Shown one piece after another: positions 17,945-26,774 of a stretch of DNA of 64,000 nucleotides; position 1 is the first letter of the stretch, and every line of letters begins with the position of its first letter. The position numbers and the translations under genes are program-made. The DNA comes from Methylomonas methanica MC09 (GTDB lineage: Bacteria; Pseudomonadota; Gammaproteobacteria; Methylococcales; Methylomonadaceae), in the NCBI RefSeq assembly GCF_000214665.1, contig NC_015572.1:2232001-2296000 (forward strand), in the 5' to 3' direction. The notes beneath the pieces were generated by a model. The model was given only the letters and a program-made list of their open reading frames with translations, did no database searches and had not been told where the DNA came from.

Positions 17945-18748
17945 TTATGCCAATCCCAAATGCTTAGCGATATAGGTTAATTTGGAGTCCGTAACGGCGA
18001 TGCCGAAATCGTTACGTACCAATGTGTTTAATTGTTCTACGGTTTCAATGGTTAAGCTGTGTTGCGCGCCGGCGCGGAATTCGGAAAAGTTGCTATTGAA
18101 TAACTGGATGCGACCGAATTCCGTATAGCGGCACAGCAGCAGATTCCGGGCAAGCAGAGACTGCTCCCAAGTAGCGCACAACATGTTCGCGGCATCCATG
18201 TCGCAGCGCCGTACCGCGGCTCTATCAAAACTGTATAGTGCAAACCACCCGTCCGGTTGATATTGCTCCAGCACGTTTTCGCCGCTAGCGGCTTCGTAGC
18301 GGATGCGATAGATGTCGTGCGCCTGCTGCTGTTCCTGTTGGCTGTTTAGCAAAAGCGGGAAGCGGGCCGCAGGGCCGCCGAACCCGGCATCCACTAACCA
18401 TGACTCCCCATCCGCTTCGACGATAAAGGCCAGATGATGACGTGGCCCGCCTTCGCTGCGGCCCATACGCACTCTGGCCATGATAGGTTGATAGTTGAAA
18501 CCCAGTTCGTCCAGCGCCGATGCCAATAATCCGTTCAATTCGAAACAGTAGCCGCCACGGCCTTGCTTCAGGACTTTCTCGACCATCGCCGACATTTCCA
18601 GATTAGGTAAAATACCCAGCAACGGATCGATATTTTCAAAGGCAATAGCGTTTAGCTGTGCTTGTTGCAATTGTGCCAAGCCGGCAGCCGTCGACTCGGG
18701 TTGGCTAAGGCCGATACGCGTTAAATAATCGTCTATCCGGAACGTCAT
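17945..18748 (-). CDS. nat: Arylamine N-acetyltransferase
   Basis: The 267-residue protein has the full NAT catalytic triad: Cys in GRGGYCFELN (about residue 68), His in GPRHHLAFIV (about 106) and Asp in WLVDAGFGGPAARFP (about 120). The N-terminal AIAFENIDPLL block is also typical. The enzyme transfers acetyl from acetyl-CoA to arylamines and hydrazines in the cytoplasm; physiological substrates in proteobacteria are often unknown. Its length is close to the family norm (about 275). It stands alone, away from any clear operon. Confidence 0.92.
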   Translation of the reverse strand: MTFRIDDYLTRIGLSQPESTAAGLAQLQQAQLNAIAFENIDPLLGILPNLEMSAMVEKVLKQGRGGYCFELNGLLASALDELGFNYQPIMARVRMGRSEGGPRHHLAFIVEADGESWLVDAGFGGPAARFPLLLNSQQEQQQAHDIYRIRYEAASGENVLEQYQPDGWFALYSFDRAAVRRCDMDAANMLCATWEQSLLARNLLLCRYTEFGRIQLFNSNFSEFRAGAQHSLTIETVEQLNTLVRNDFGIAVTDSKLTYIAKHLGLA

Positions 18749-18955
18749 GCTATAAGTTCAAATTATGCGGAAGTAATGATGGGTGAGTTTGCCGAGGGTT
18801 ATCGCCTGTCGGTATTTTTGCGCGGTCATTATTGGCATGTTTAAGCAAACCTGCAATAGCGGCCGATTCGGCGTTGCGTTGCCATGGTGGGCTCGGTGAC
18901 TCTTAATGTATGGCTCGTCAAACTCGCGATTTCCGCTAGGCTTTGCGGGTTGCCA

Positions 18956-19489
18956 ATGAGGAATATTGATTTGCGGAATCTAAGACCTAATATCATCGAC
19001 TTCGAAGCGTCCGGTTTTGGCGAGGACAGTTACCCGATAGAAGTGGGTGTGGTACTGGCTAACGGCGATAAATACTGTGCGCTGATCAAGCCCGCCAGCC
19101 GGTGGCTTTTTTGGAATGATCAGGCCGAGCAGATCCATGGTCTGAGTCGCGAGCTGTTAGTAAAAAACGGCAAGCCAATCCAGGTAGTGGCAGCGGAACT
19201 CAATGCGTTTCTGGCTGGAATGGTCGTATACAGCGACGGCTGGGTAGTGGACAAGGCCTGGCTTTCGCGTTTGTCTTACGATTCCGGCATACAACCCAGT
19301 TTTTACTTGAGCCCCTTGGAAATGATTTTGAAGGAAGAGCAAATGGAGATCTGGAGCCAAATCAAACAGGAGGTGATCGATGACCTTGCGCTGCAGCGTC
19401 ACCGAGCCAGCAGCGACGCATTAATCTTGCAGGAAACCTTTGTCCGAACCAGGCAATTGACTACTCTCACAGGTTCTTCGCTTGTTTAG
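18956..19489 (+). CDS. DEDD-type 3'-5' exonuclease-like protein
   Basis: The 177-residue protein starts with NIIDFEASGFGEDSYPIEVG, the Exo I motif (D-x-E) of DnaQ-like nucleases, followed by EQIHGLSRELL as in epsilon-type exonucleases, the Exo II-type Asp in VVYSDGWVVDKAWL and an HRASSDALILQETF segment as Exo III with the His and Asp. All the expected acidic residues are present. It is a single-domain nuclease without polymerase or helicase partners nearby, so its role (repair or RNA turnover) is open. The start was chosen at the ATG at 18956; the longer frame has weak support. Confidence 0.75.
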   Translation: MRNIDLRNLRPNIIDFEASGFGEDSYPIEVGVVLANGDKYCALIKPASRWLFWNDQAEQIHGLSRELLVKNGKPIQVVAAELNAFLAGMVVYSDGWVVDKAWLSRLSYDSGIQPSFYLSPLEMILKEEQMEIWSQIKQEVIDDLALQRHRASSDALILQETFVRTRQLTTLTGSSLV

Positions 19490-19590
19490 CCGACTGAATT
19501 GCTCCTTGTCGAAGTTGCATGTCTGCACAACGCGCTGAATTATCAGCTATCCAAGGCTTGAAGCGTTATTATTGGTGCCGCTTTTGACAT

Positions 19591-19953
19591 TTAGAACAAA
19601 GTCTCGTCCTTAAACATTTTTAACAATCTATCGATTTCCTGGGGTATGTGCGAGGAATCGTTTGCCGGGTTGGCAAAAAAATCGGAGAAACCTTCCATGT
19701 CGGCGACGGATTCCGGTTTGACGACATTAAAACCCATGCTCCAATCCGCAAATGACCGTTTTTCTATGGGTTTTTTGTAAATTAGCGATACTTTGTAGTG
19801 TCTGGGATCTTGCTTTATGGTGGTAAACAATTTATCTACTATTCGTTCTTCTCCTTCCAGAATTTGAATGAAAAATGGGTCGAGATAAAGCAGCATGCCG
19901 GAAACATTTTGGCTTTGATTTTTCTGTCTGGATTTTTTCAGCAAACTTTTCAA
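19591..19953 (-). pseudogene. BLUF photoreceptor domain, N-terminally frameshifted or truncated
   Basis: The minus-strand frame encodes most of a BLUF domain: SRQKNQSQNVSGMLLYLDPF with the flavin-contacting Asn, the FFIQILEG block with the signal Gln, DPRHYKVSLIYKKPIEKRSF and the DWSMGF strand with Trp and Met. The N-terminal strand with the essential Tyr is absent in this frame. In the next frame, VVYS at 19981-19970 provides such a Tyr, then stops at once. A short deletion with a frameshift would explain both. Without that Tyr the domain should not show normal BLUF photochemistry. A start at TTG 19953 is possible, but no ATG is present. Confidence 0.65.
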
Positions 19954-20129
19954 ATGTTCTTCTTGCTTAAGAGTAAACCACAGTTATACAACTTGGGCTG
20001 AGAATTAGGTTCGGTCTTTTATAACCGGCTTAATTAAGATAAGTTTAAACCGCGCGTTTTATATGTCTTGGCGAATGGGCGGCAGTTGCCAAGCCGATTC
20101 TGTTGATAATGATACCGGTATTGAGATCG

Positions 20130-20660
20130 ATGCAAAATCTTATGCGAGTAGTTCAGGCCGATATTACGGCACTAATAGTGGATGCCATTGTCAATGCCGC
20201 GAACAGTTCTTTATTGGGCGGCGGCGGGGTGGATGGGGCGATTCATCGAGCAGCCGGGCCGCAGTTATTGGCCGAATGCCGAACCTTAGGCGGATGCGCG
20301 ACAGGGGAGGCCAAACTAACCGGCGGTTACCGATTGCCGGCCAAATATGTAATTCATGCCGTGGGACCGGTATGGCGGGGCGGTGGCGAAAATGAGCCGG
20401 CTTTGCTGGCGGATTGCTATAAAAACGCCTTGAAACTGGCGGTGCGGAATAATCTTCATAGCGTGGCCTTTCCCTGTATCAGCACCGGTATATATGGGTA
20501 TCCCAAACCGCAAGCCGCGGAGATTGCCGTGACCACGGTAAAGGATTTTTTAGCGACTCAACAAGCGGATATCCAGGTGATATTTTGCTGCTTCTCCAAA
20601 GAGGATGCGGATAGATATCATGCGTTATTGGGTTCCTACAGCAATTCGGATCAGGCTTGA
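20130..20660 (+). CDS. Macrodomain protein (O-acetyl-ADP-ribose deacetylase type)
   Basis: The 176-residue protein is a single MacroD-type macrodomain: [29 protein letters not shown] with the catalytic Asn and Asp, [17 protein letters not shown] and [13 protein letters not shown], the phosphate-binding loop. Such enzymes remove ADP-ribose from acetate or from modified proteins and nucleic acids. Its last 10 bases overlap the convergent methyltransferase gene. Starts at 20103, 20130 or 20142 are all possible; 20130 fits the usual N-terminus. There is no adjacent ADP-ribosyltransferase or sirtuin to suggest a toxin system. Confidence 0.85.
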   Translation: MQNLMRVVQADITALIVDAIVNAANSSLLGGGGVDGAIHRAAGPQLLAECRTLGGCATGEAKLTGGYRLPAKYVIHAVGPVWRGGGENEPALLADCYKNALKLAVRNNLHSVAFPCISTGIYGYPKPQAAEIAVTTVKDFLATQQADIQVIFCCFSKEDADRYHALLGSYSNSDQA

Positions 20661-21295
20661 GCGGTAAAAATAATCACATCCTTACCGATGATGTCCAGTC
20701 GGCATTGATAGTTTGTCGCCAACCATTGCATGGTGTCTTCCGAAAAAAAACTGATATGCGTCATGTCGTTTTTGTAATGCCAGCGGCTGAACGCGTCGGC
20801 ATCGATTACCAGTTTGGTCATAATGCCCAAATGGCCGCGAGGTTTTAGTAGGCCGAACAGGCGTTGGAACTCTTGCTTGGGCTGGCGGAAATGTTCAACC
20901 ACTTCGGTGCAGGTGACAAAATCGTATCGGCTTTGCAGTACCTCCGGCTGATTGGCATAGTAAAGATCGAAGGTACGCATGGTATGGCCTTGTTCCCGCA
21001 GCATTTTGGCTAACAACGGGCCAGGGCCGCAGCCGAAGTCCAGGCCGCGGGCACGAGCCGGCAACCTGCTCGACAAGGGCTCGGCCAAGCGGGATAAAAA
21101 TCGCCGGTAGCCTGTATCGTCGGTTTGGTTTTGGTGATAATCGTAGATGGCTTTTTCCGCCTCCGGTATCAGGTGTTGATGGGGCGGTACAAATACCAGT
21201 CGGCATTGTCGGCAGCGCAAATAACTGCGCTGCTTATCTTGAAAAAACTCGGCGGTGTCGCGGCTAAAACAAAGCGGGCAGGGCGTAATTGGCAT
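20651..21295 (-). CDS. Class I SAM methyltransferase with N-terminal zinc ribbon
   Basis: The 214-residue protein begins with CPLCFSRDT and a second [11 protein letters not shown] pair, a Cx2C...Cx2C zinc ribbon, then the methyltransferase core with [16 protein letters not shown] (SAM-binding motif I, about residues 84-98), TCTEVVEHF (motif IV) and HLGIMTKL. The combination is common in Methyltransf_23-type proteins that modify small molecules or macromolecules. The target is unknown. It is convergent with, and slightly overlaps, the macrodomain gene, and lies 72 bases upstream of the tRNA-Asp in the opposite direction. Confidence 0.8.
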   Translation of the reverse strand: MPITPCPLCFSRDTAEFFQDKQRSYLRCRQCRLVFVPPHQHLIPEAEKAIYDYHQNQTDDTGYRRFLSRLAEPLSSRLPARARGLDFGCGPGPLLAKMLREQGHTMRTFDLYYANQPEVLQSRYDFVTCTEVVEHFRQPKQEFQRLFGLLKPRGHLGIMTKLVIDADAFSRWHYKNDMTHISFFSEDTMQWLATNYQCRLDIIGKDVIIFTAQA

Positions 21296-21322
21296 GAAAT
21301 TTGGTAAAAGTTATGATTAAGC

Positions 21323-21350
21323 TTGACGGCCTGGGGTTTTGCTGTAGAAT
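21323..21350 (+). promoter_or_regulatory. Sigma-70 promoter of tRNA-Asp
   Basis: TTGACG (21323-21328), a 16-base spacer and TAGAAT (21345-21350) are followed by a GC-rich discriminator GCGCGGC, which is typical of stringently controlled tRNA promoters. The mature tRNA starts 18 bases after the -10 hexamer. Confidence 0.75.
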
Positions 21351-21367
21351 GCGCGGCTTCCAACTGC

Positions 21368-21444
21368 GGAGCGGTAGTTCAGTTGGTTAGAATACCGGCC
21401 TGTCACGCCGGGGGTCGCGGGTTCGAGCCCCGTCCGCTCCGCCA
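21368..21444 (+). tRNA. tRNA-Asp (GTC)
   Basis: This 77-base gene folds into the standard cloverleaf: acceptor GGAGCGG pairing with CCGCTCC, D-arm with AGTTGGTTAGA, anticodon loop CTGTCAC with anticodon GTC, variable GGGTC, T-arm GCGGGTTCGAGCCCCGT, discriminator G and encoded CCA. It closely resembles the E. coli tRNA-Asp. Confidence 0.97.
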
Positions 21445-21584
21445 CTTCTGTTTTCGTTTTCTCAAGGTTATTTAATTGTTGTTGATTGTGCTGAATCGGC
21501 ATTATCCACCTTGAATTTCCGGTTTCTATCTCCATAATCTTCCTGCGATCAAAAAAGTTTTTAACAACGCAGAGGAGAAACATC

Positions 21585-22013
21585 ATGGCTAATTTAAGTC
21601 CATTTGTCAGTCGCGGTCTGTTTGATGAATTGTTTCGCGACGTTAACCCCGGTTATTTTATCAAGCCTTTACACGGCGACTCGCTGCCGACCCAAATTAA
21701 GGTCGATATCAAGGAAAACTCCGGCGAGTTCATTGTGGAGGCTGAGATTCCCGGTGCCAGCAAAGAGCACATCCATGTCAACATAGACGGCAATGTAGTC
21801 AGTATTCGAGCCGAAATCAGTCAGGTGGATAGCCAAACCAATGACGATAAACTGTTGCGCAGCGAACGTTATTATGGCGAGGTATCCCGCAGCTTTCAAT
21901 TGCCGGTCGATATAGACGACAGCACCAGTAAGGCCCGCTATGAAAACGGCGTGCTGACGTTGAACCTGCTGAAAAAACAAAAACAAGCCGGGCAGCGGAT
22001 GACTATCGAATAA
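21585..22013 (+). CDS. Hsp20/alpha-crystallin small heat shock protein
   Basis: The 142-residue protein has a short N-terminal arm (SRGLFDELFRDVNPGYF), the alpha-crystallin domain from about residue 40 (IKENSGEFIVEAEIPGASKE and SERYYGEVSRSFQLP) and the conserved A-x-x-x-n-G-V-L motif ARYENGVLTLNL, followed by a Lys-rich tail. It holds unfolding proteins in the cytoplasm in an ATP-independent way. GAGGAG lies seven to eight bases before the ATG. The gene stands alone with a hairpin terminator after it. Confidence 0.93.
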   Translation: MANLSPFVSRGLFDELFRDVNPGYFIKPLHGDSLPTQIKVDIKENSGEFIVEAEIPGASKEHIHVNIDGNVVSIRAEISQVDSQTNDDKLLRSERYYGEVSRSFQLPVDIDDSTSKARYENGVLTLNLLKKQKQAGQRMTIE

Positions 22014-22016
22014 GCT

Positions 22017-22072
22017 AAAAGCGGGGTGGCGGCTAACAGTACCGCGCGTGAACAGGAGCGCCGCCCCGCTTT
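22017..22072. terminator. Bidirectional terminator hairpin between hsp20 and NUDIX gene
   Basis: AAAGCGGGGTGGCGGC (22018-22033) pairs with GCCGCCCCGCTTT (22060-22072) apart from one unpaired T. It ends with short T runs on both strands and serves the convergent hsp20 and NUDIX genes. Confidence 0.6.
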
Positions 22073-22574
22073 ACTGCATTATGTAGCCGCGATAGTGGCG
22101 CCAAATAATCCTGAAGGTTTCGGTTAGCGTGGCGTCGTTATCGTCTACCCGTTTATCGACCTCATCCCGATTAAGCCAGCGAATTTCGTCTATCTCTTCT
22201 TCAGCCAGGTTAAAAGGGCCATTGTGTCGGCATTCATATACCTGGATAAACTCCATGCCCAACGCGGGGGTGGGTTCCAGTTTGAACAGGGCCGTTAATG
22301 CGGTGCTGACGCCGAGTTCCTCCGTTAGTTCTCTAGGCGCGCAAACAGCGTAGGTCTCGCCTTGATCGACGTGGCCGGCCGCCGAAGTATCCCACAAGCC
22401 TTTATTCAGGTCTTTTTTCAGAGAACGTTTCTGTAATAATAACTGGCCGCTGTCGTTAAAAACCAGAATATGCACGGCCCGGTGACGCAGAGATAATGTG
22501 TGAATTTCGCGGCGTGGACGGTGGTTTATGATGCAATCGTGCTCGTCGACCACGGCAAGTAGTTCATTTGACAT
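22071..22574 (-). CDS. NUDIX hydrolase (YfcD-type)
   Basis: The 167-residue protein contains the NUDIX box in GHVDQGETYAVCAPRELTEELGV (read as separate segments GHVDQGETYAV and RELTEELGV), with the metal-binding Glu residues present. LAVVDEHDCIINHRPRREIH and VFNDSGQLLLQKRS match the YfcD/IDI-like group of unknown physiological substrate. The ATG at 22574 was preferred because the longer frame would run through the TetR gene region. It is transcribed divergently from the TetR gene, with 69 bases between the starts. Confidence 0.85.
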   Translation of the reverse strand: MSNELLAVVDEHDCIINHRPRREIHTLSLRHRAVHILVFNDSGQLLLQKRSLKKDLNKGLWDTSAAGHVDQGETYAVCAPRELTEELGVSTALTALFKLEPTPALGMEFIQVYECRHNGPFNLAEEEIDEIRWLNRDEVDKRVDDNDATLTETFRIIWRHYRGYIMQ

Positions 22575-22643
22575 TTTGGGTATCGATTCCGGATCAAAGG
22601 TCGTGTATGGTATCCCTTTTTGAATGCGCCTCGCAGAGCAAAT

Positions 22644-23273
22644 ATGGCCAGAAGAAGTGAACACACTCAAGATCAAATCCGGGAAATGGTGCTGAATGCG
22701 GCGGAAAGCATCGTTATTGAAGATGGTTTTCATGCCTTGACCGTCAGGAAGGTGGCCATGGAAATCGGCTATACGGTGGGCAGTATTTACATGGTGTTTG
22801 CCAACATGGAAGATGTGATTATGCATGTTAAAGGCAGAGCCTTGGACGAATTGGCCGAACAATTGCGCCAACTTGAACCTTGCAAGTCCGCCGAGCAGCA
22901 AATTCTGGCATTGGCCAATGTCTATTTGGAATTCGCCCACCGGCATTTCAACCGTTGGCGGATGATTTTCGAAGCCATTAAAGATGCGCCGGTGCCGGAA
23001 TGGTACCAACAAAAAACCCGCGAGATGTTTTTGATAGTGGAACAACCGTTTCGTGAGCTGTTACCCAATCCGTCCGAACAGCATCAGGCCCATTTGGCGG
23101 CGCAGGCTTTATGGAGCGGGGTACTCGGGGCTTGCGTTTTATCGTTGAACGGCAGCTTGGGCAGAGTCGGCGCGGAAAATGCCCAAGTGACGGTAGGGTT
23201 GCTGGTGAAAAACTTTATTGCGGGGTGGAGGGCGTCTCTGCTTCCGGCAAACGCAGTACCACCCAAAAAGTAG
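22644..23273 (+). CDS. TetR-family transcriptional regulator (WHG-type C-terminal domain)
   Basis: The 209-residue protein has an N-terminal TetR helix-turn-helix: IREMVLNAAESIVIEDGF, LTVRKVAMEIGYTVGSIYMV and FANMEDVIMHV. The ligand domain follows (VYLEFAHRHFNRWRMIFEA). The start at ATG 22644 places the HTH at the usual position; the longer frame begins with TTG. Its 3' end overlaps the convergent lplT gene by 59 bases. A 19-bp palindrome 66 bases before aas, the first gene of the neighbouring operon, is a candidate target, which would make this a lipid-linked repressor. Confidence 0.85.
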   Translation: MARRSEHTQDQIREMVLNAAESIVIEDGFHALTVRKVAMEIGYTVGSIYMVFANMEDVIMHVKGRALDELAEQLRQLEPCKSAEQQILALANVYLEFAHRHFNRWRMIFEAIKDAPVPEWYQQKTREMFLIVEQPFRELLPNPSEQHQAHLAAQALWSGVLGACVLSLNGSLGRVGAENAQVTVGLLVKNFIAGWRASLLPANAVPPKK

Positions 23274-24387
23274 CCGCGAACAACAAGCCTCCCAAGCCGA
23301 GTAGGGCGGCAATCGGGCCAACTTGCAGGGAAGCCGCAAGGGTATAGGAGCCCACAGAAAGCAGCATGGCCACGTTTTGGAAAAAGTTTTGCATGGCGAC
23401 CGCGCCGCCGCTGCCTATGCTTTGTTGTCCCAGTTCCTGCAAGGCGGCGTTAATGGGTACGATGAACATACCGCCGGCCGTACCCATCAATAATAGCACG
23501 GCGCGTGCAGACCAGACGTCATGAGTAAAGCTTAGTCCTATAATCATCAAAGCCATCATATAGGCCGGGATTCGCGCCCTGCGCAATTGTTCCAGCGGTA
23601 TCAGATGCGGTACCAGGGCCGCGCCGACGATAATGCCTACGGCTAAAAACAGCGTCAGATCGGCGATGTCGCTGGCGTTATGCGACAGCAACACCAACGG
23701 CGCCCAGGCGATGATGATGACCCTGACGCAGGCGGCCGCGGCCCAGAACAACGAGGCACCCAAAACCGCAAATCGCGAACGCGGGGTGGCCAAAAAACTG
23801 CGCACTTCCCGAAAAAAAAGCACGACTTTGGACCCGGCTGCCGGCGTACGGCTGACCGTGATCGGCAAGAACAGGGTGGCCGCGGCTGAGATCAAAAATA
23901 AGGCCACCGTGCCGATCAAGGCCCAAGTAATCGAGTAGTCCGCTACTTCGGCACCCACCTTCATGCCGGTCAGAATGGCCAAAATGGTCGAGCCCTCTAT
24001 CCAGCTGTTGGCTTTGACCAAGCCATCGTGGCCTGCGAGTTCCGGTAAGATACCGTATTTGGCTGGGCTGTATAACGCGGCACCCACGCCTACCACGCAG
24101 TAGGCAATCAGCGGTTCGACATTCAGCAGCAACAAACCGGCGCCGGCGGCTTTTATCAGATTGGCGACAATCAATACCCGCGATTTGGCGTAGTTATCGG
24201 CAAACGCGCCCACCCAGGGCGCCAACAACACAAAGGCGATCAGAAACACGCTTTGCAGCGCCGGGATATACCAGCTGGCCGGCTGCGCGGCTTGCATGAC
24301 CAGGGCGATCACGGTAAATAAAATCGCATTGTCGGCGAAGGCAGACAAAAACTGGGCAATCAGGAGAGGATAGATATGCTTGCTCAT
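23215..24387 (-). CDS. lplT: Lysophospholipid transporter LplT (MFS)
   Basis: The 390-residue protein has twelve predicted membrane helices and the LplT signatures FLSAFADNAILFTVIAL near the N-terminus and LYSPAKYGILPELAG in the central part. It flips lysophosphatidylethanolamine across the inner membrane for re-acylation by Aas. Its start is six bases after the aas stop codon, so the pair forms an aas-lplT operon. In E. coli the order is lplT-aas; here aas is first. Length is close to the E. coli protein (397). Confidence 0.93.
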   Translation of the reverse strand: MSKHIYPLLIAQFLSAFADNAILFTVIALVMQAAQPASWYIPALQSVFLIAFVLLAPWVGAFADNYAKSRVLIVANLIKAAGAGLLLLNVEPLIAYCVVGVGAALYSPAKYGILPELAGHDGLVKANSWIEGSTILAILTGMKVGAEVADYSITWALIGTVALFLISAAATLFLPITVSRTPAAGSKVVLFFREVRSFLATPRSRFAVLGASLFWAAAACVRVIIIAWAPLVLLSHNASDIADLTLFLAVGIIVGAALVPHLIPLEQLRRARIPAYMMALMIIGLSFTHDVWSARAVLLLMGTAGGMFIVPINAALQELGQQSIGSGGAVAMQNFFQNVAMLLSVGSYTLAASLQVGPIAALLGLGGLLFAATFWVVLRLPEAETPSTPQ

Positions 24388-24393
24388 ACTGAT

Positions 24394-26550
24394 TTACGCC
24401 TCGGCATTATTGATAAGTGTGTCCGCCAACTGGGTTGCGGAAATGAAATCGGTTTTACCGGTGGGCAATACCGGGATCTTCTCCAGGACCAAGACTTTTT
24501 TAGGCAGGGTAATCGCGGCGACGCCGGGCGATGCGTCCGCCAATTGTTTGGGGGTCGCGGCGGGTTGGGTGGTCAATAAAATCACTTGCTCGCCTTTTTT
24601 GGCGTCCGGCAGACTGACTGCGGCATGCTGCGCGCTGGGCCAAGCGTGGCTGGCCAGTTGCTCGACTGCGGTCAGAGAGACCATTTCGCCGCTGACTTTG
24701 GCGAAACGCTTGCTGCGGCCCTGGATATGGATGAAGCCGTCTTCGTCGACATCCACGATGTCTCCGGTGTCGTACCAACCTTCGCCGTAGAGAGAGCAGG
24801 GCGGCACCAGCACGCCGGGGTTATCGGGCAATAAATAGCCTTTCATGATATTCGGGCCGGCTACGTGCAGTTTGCCGCCGTGTTCGATGCCGGGCACCGG
24901 TTCCAGTTTGTACAGCATATCGGGCATGAAGCGGCCGACCGTGCCTGCCTTGTAATCCATCGGCGTATTGACCGAGGTCACCGGTGCGGTTTCGGTTGCG
25001 CCGTAACCTTCCAGCACCCGAATGCCGAATTTGTTCAGCCAGATGCTGCGGGTGCTTTCCTGCAGTTTTTCCGCGCCGGCTACTACGTAACGCATGCTGA
25101 AAAAATCGTAAGGATGGGCTTTTTTGGCGTATGCCGCCAAAAACGTGTTAGTGCCGAACATAATGGTGGCGCCGACTTCGTAGGCCATTTCCGGTACCAC
25201 GGCGAAATGCAGCGGCGAAGGGTAGAAGAAGGCGGTCATGCCGTTCAATACCGGCAGCAGCGTACCGACCGTAAAGCCGAAGGAATGGAACATCGGCAGA
25301 AAATTCAATATCACGTCGGTGGGGTTGAAGTCTATACGGGCCTTAATTTGTTGATGGTTGGCAATGATATTGGCATGGGACAATACCACGCCCTTGGGTG
25401 CGCCTTCCGACCCCGAGGTAAACAATACCACGGCGGCATCGTCGGCGTCGTAGGCATGGCTTTTGTACCAGTAGTCGGCGGTTTTGGCTTCCACGAACGC
25501 CTTGAGCTTGTCGATTGCAGATATGGATGTCGCCAAGTCTTCCAAATACACCAGTTTGACGTGTTCGGCCAATACCTCGGCATCGTGTTCCAGATGGGCC
25601 AGTTCGATAAATTTGCGGGAAGTCAGCACAAGCTTGACTTTACCAGTGGTGCAAGCCGAGGCCATGCCTGCCGAACCGATGGAATAATTCAACATGGCCG
25701 GTACGCGTTTAGTTAATTGCAGGCCTAAAATCACACTTAGGGTTTTGGTGGAGTTAGGAAGCAGAACGCCGATATTTTCGCCTTCGCTGGTCAGCGGTTT
25801 AACCAGTTTTCCCAGGATAATGCTGCGGGTAATCAGGGCGTCGTAACTGATCGGTTGACGTTCCAGGTCTTCAGCCACGGTATGCTTGCCGCCATGAATG
25901 TTGCGGGCCTCCAGTAAGGCCGAGAAAACGGTTTGTTGGTAATGGCTGGTGGCAAACATCATTTCCGTCATAATGTCGGACAGTATGTGACCGCTGTGTT
26001 TGCGTCTGGCCTTGCCGGTGAATTCGCCGTGGGTATCGATGCGGGTAGGTGGCAGAATATGGATGGTGATGGGCGGGAACCAACGCAAGCGTACTATGTT
26101 TTTCAATTTGGATAGCGGTGTGTACTGCGCCCCATCGATGCGGATCGGTAAAATCGTCGCACCGGACTTATCAGCCACCATGCCGGTGCCGTCGTAAATT
26201 TTCATCATTGAGCCGGTGACGGTAATGCGGCCTTCCGGGAAAATCACGGTTTTGGTGTCGTTTTGCAGGTGGTGAATCAGGGCTTTGAGCGATAACGGAT
26301 GGGTGGGGTCCATCGGAAAAACCTTGGATAAGCGCAGGAACGGCCTTAACCACCAACGTTGGGAAATTTGGGTATTGATCGCAAAGGTAATGTCGTCCGG
26401 CAAAAACACACCTAACAGCAACGGATCCAAATACGAGGTGTGATTGGCCACGATGAGTACTCGATCACCGGCTTGACGGTAATTTTCCAAGCCGATGACT
26501 TTAACCCGGTATAACAACGATAGTAGCCAGTGTAGAAAAATCTTTAACAT
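24394..26550 (-). CDS. aas: Bifunctional 2-acylglycerophosphoethanolamine acyltransferase / acyl-ACP synthetase
   Basis: The 718-residue protein combines an N-terminal PlsC-like acyltransferase (about 1-190) with the HX4D motif NHTSYLD and FPEGRIT, and a C-terminal AMP-binding acyl-ACP synthetase (about 210-718) with VLFTSGSEGAPKGVVLSH, the adenylation motif, and YGEGWYDTGDIVDVDEDG. It re-acylates lysophospholipids at the inner membrane face. The length matches E. coli Aas (719). It is the first gene of an operon with lplT and has a candidate TetR operator upstream. Confidence 0.94.
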   Translation of the reverse strand: MLKIFLHWLLSLLYRVKVIGLENYRQAGDRVLIVANHTSYLDPLLLGVFLPDDITFAINTQISQRWWLRPFLRLSKVFPMDPTHPLSLKALIHHLQNDTKTVIFPEGRITVTGSMMKIYDGTGMVADKSGATILPIRIDGAQYTPLSKLKNIVRLRWFPPITIHILPPTRIDTHGEFTGKARRKHSGHILSDIMTEMMFATSHYQQTVFSALLEARNIHGGKHTVAEDLERQPISYDALITRSIILGKLVKPLTSEGENIGVLLPNSTKTLSVILGLQLTKRVPAMLNYSIGSAGMASACTTGKVKLVLTSRKFIELAHLEHDAEVLAEHVKLVYLEDLATSISAIDKLKAFVEAKTADYWYKSHAYDADDAAVVLFTSGSEGAPKGVVLSHANIIANHQQIKARIDFNPTDVILNFLPMFHSFGFTVGTLLPVLNGMTAFFYPSPLHFAVVPEMAYEVGATIMFGTNTFLAAYAKKAHPYDFFSMRYVVAGAEKLQESTRSIWLNKFGIRVLEGYGATETAPVTSVNTPMDYKAGTVGRFMPDMLYKLEPVPGIEHGGKLHVAGPNIMKGYLLPDNPGVLVPPCSLYGEGWYDTGDIVDVDEDGFIHIQGRSKRFAKVSGEMVSLTAVEQLASHAWPSAQHAAVSLPDAKKGEQVILLTTQPAATPKQLADASPGVAAITLPKKVLVLEKIPVLPTGKTDFISATQLADTLINNAEA

Positions 26551-26615
26551 AGTATGCCTCCTGAGGGCGCATCTTAGCAGACGAATTAAATTTTGCAGGA
26601 GATACTATAAACACA

Positions 26616-26634
26616 AATTGAACAATGTTCAATT
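26616..26634. promoter_or_regulatory. 19-bp palindrome, candidate operator for the aas-lplT operon
   Basis: AATTGAACA (26616-26624), one central A, TGTTCAATT (26626-26634): the arms match perfectly. It lies 66 bases before the aas start in an AT-rich upstream region. Size and form fit a TetR-family operator, and the TetR gene at 22644 is next to the operon. This is an inference. Confidence 0.6.
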
Positions 26635-26707
26635 ATTAGTGTGATTTTTTTTCAGTATTGATCGCTGTTGAGTTTTTTCCGGGGCGGAGGTTTTAAGGGG
26701 GGGAACT

Positions 26708-26737
26708 AGAAGAGATGCAAAGTTTTGCATCTCTTCT
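26708..26737 (-). terminator. Hairpin downstream of the VPLPA-CTERM gene
   Basis: A 14-bp perfect stem (26708-26721 with 26724-26737) with a two-base central gap lies 38 bases after the stop of the minus-strand gene at 26775. No T run follows on the minus strand, so it may rather protect the mRNA end. Confidence 0.5.
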
Positions 26738-26774
26738 TAATCGGACAAATATAGTTTAGCTGTTATTGGAGGAT

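Noticed and set aside
21317..21586. Minus-strand 89-residue frame across tRNA-Asp
   Set aside because: It reads the antisense of the tRNA (the ERTGLEPATPGVTG pattern is a known artefact of tRNA antisense translation).
24865..25716. 283-residue plus-strand frame within aas
   Set aside because: Shadow of the Aas acyl-ACP synthetase domain; His/Gly/Arg-rich composition typical of an antisense frame.
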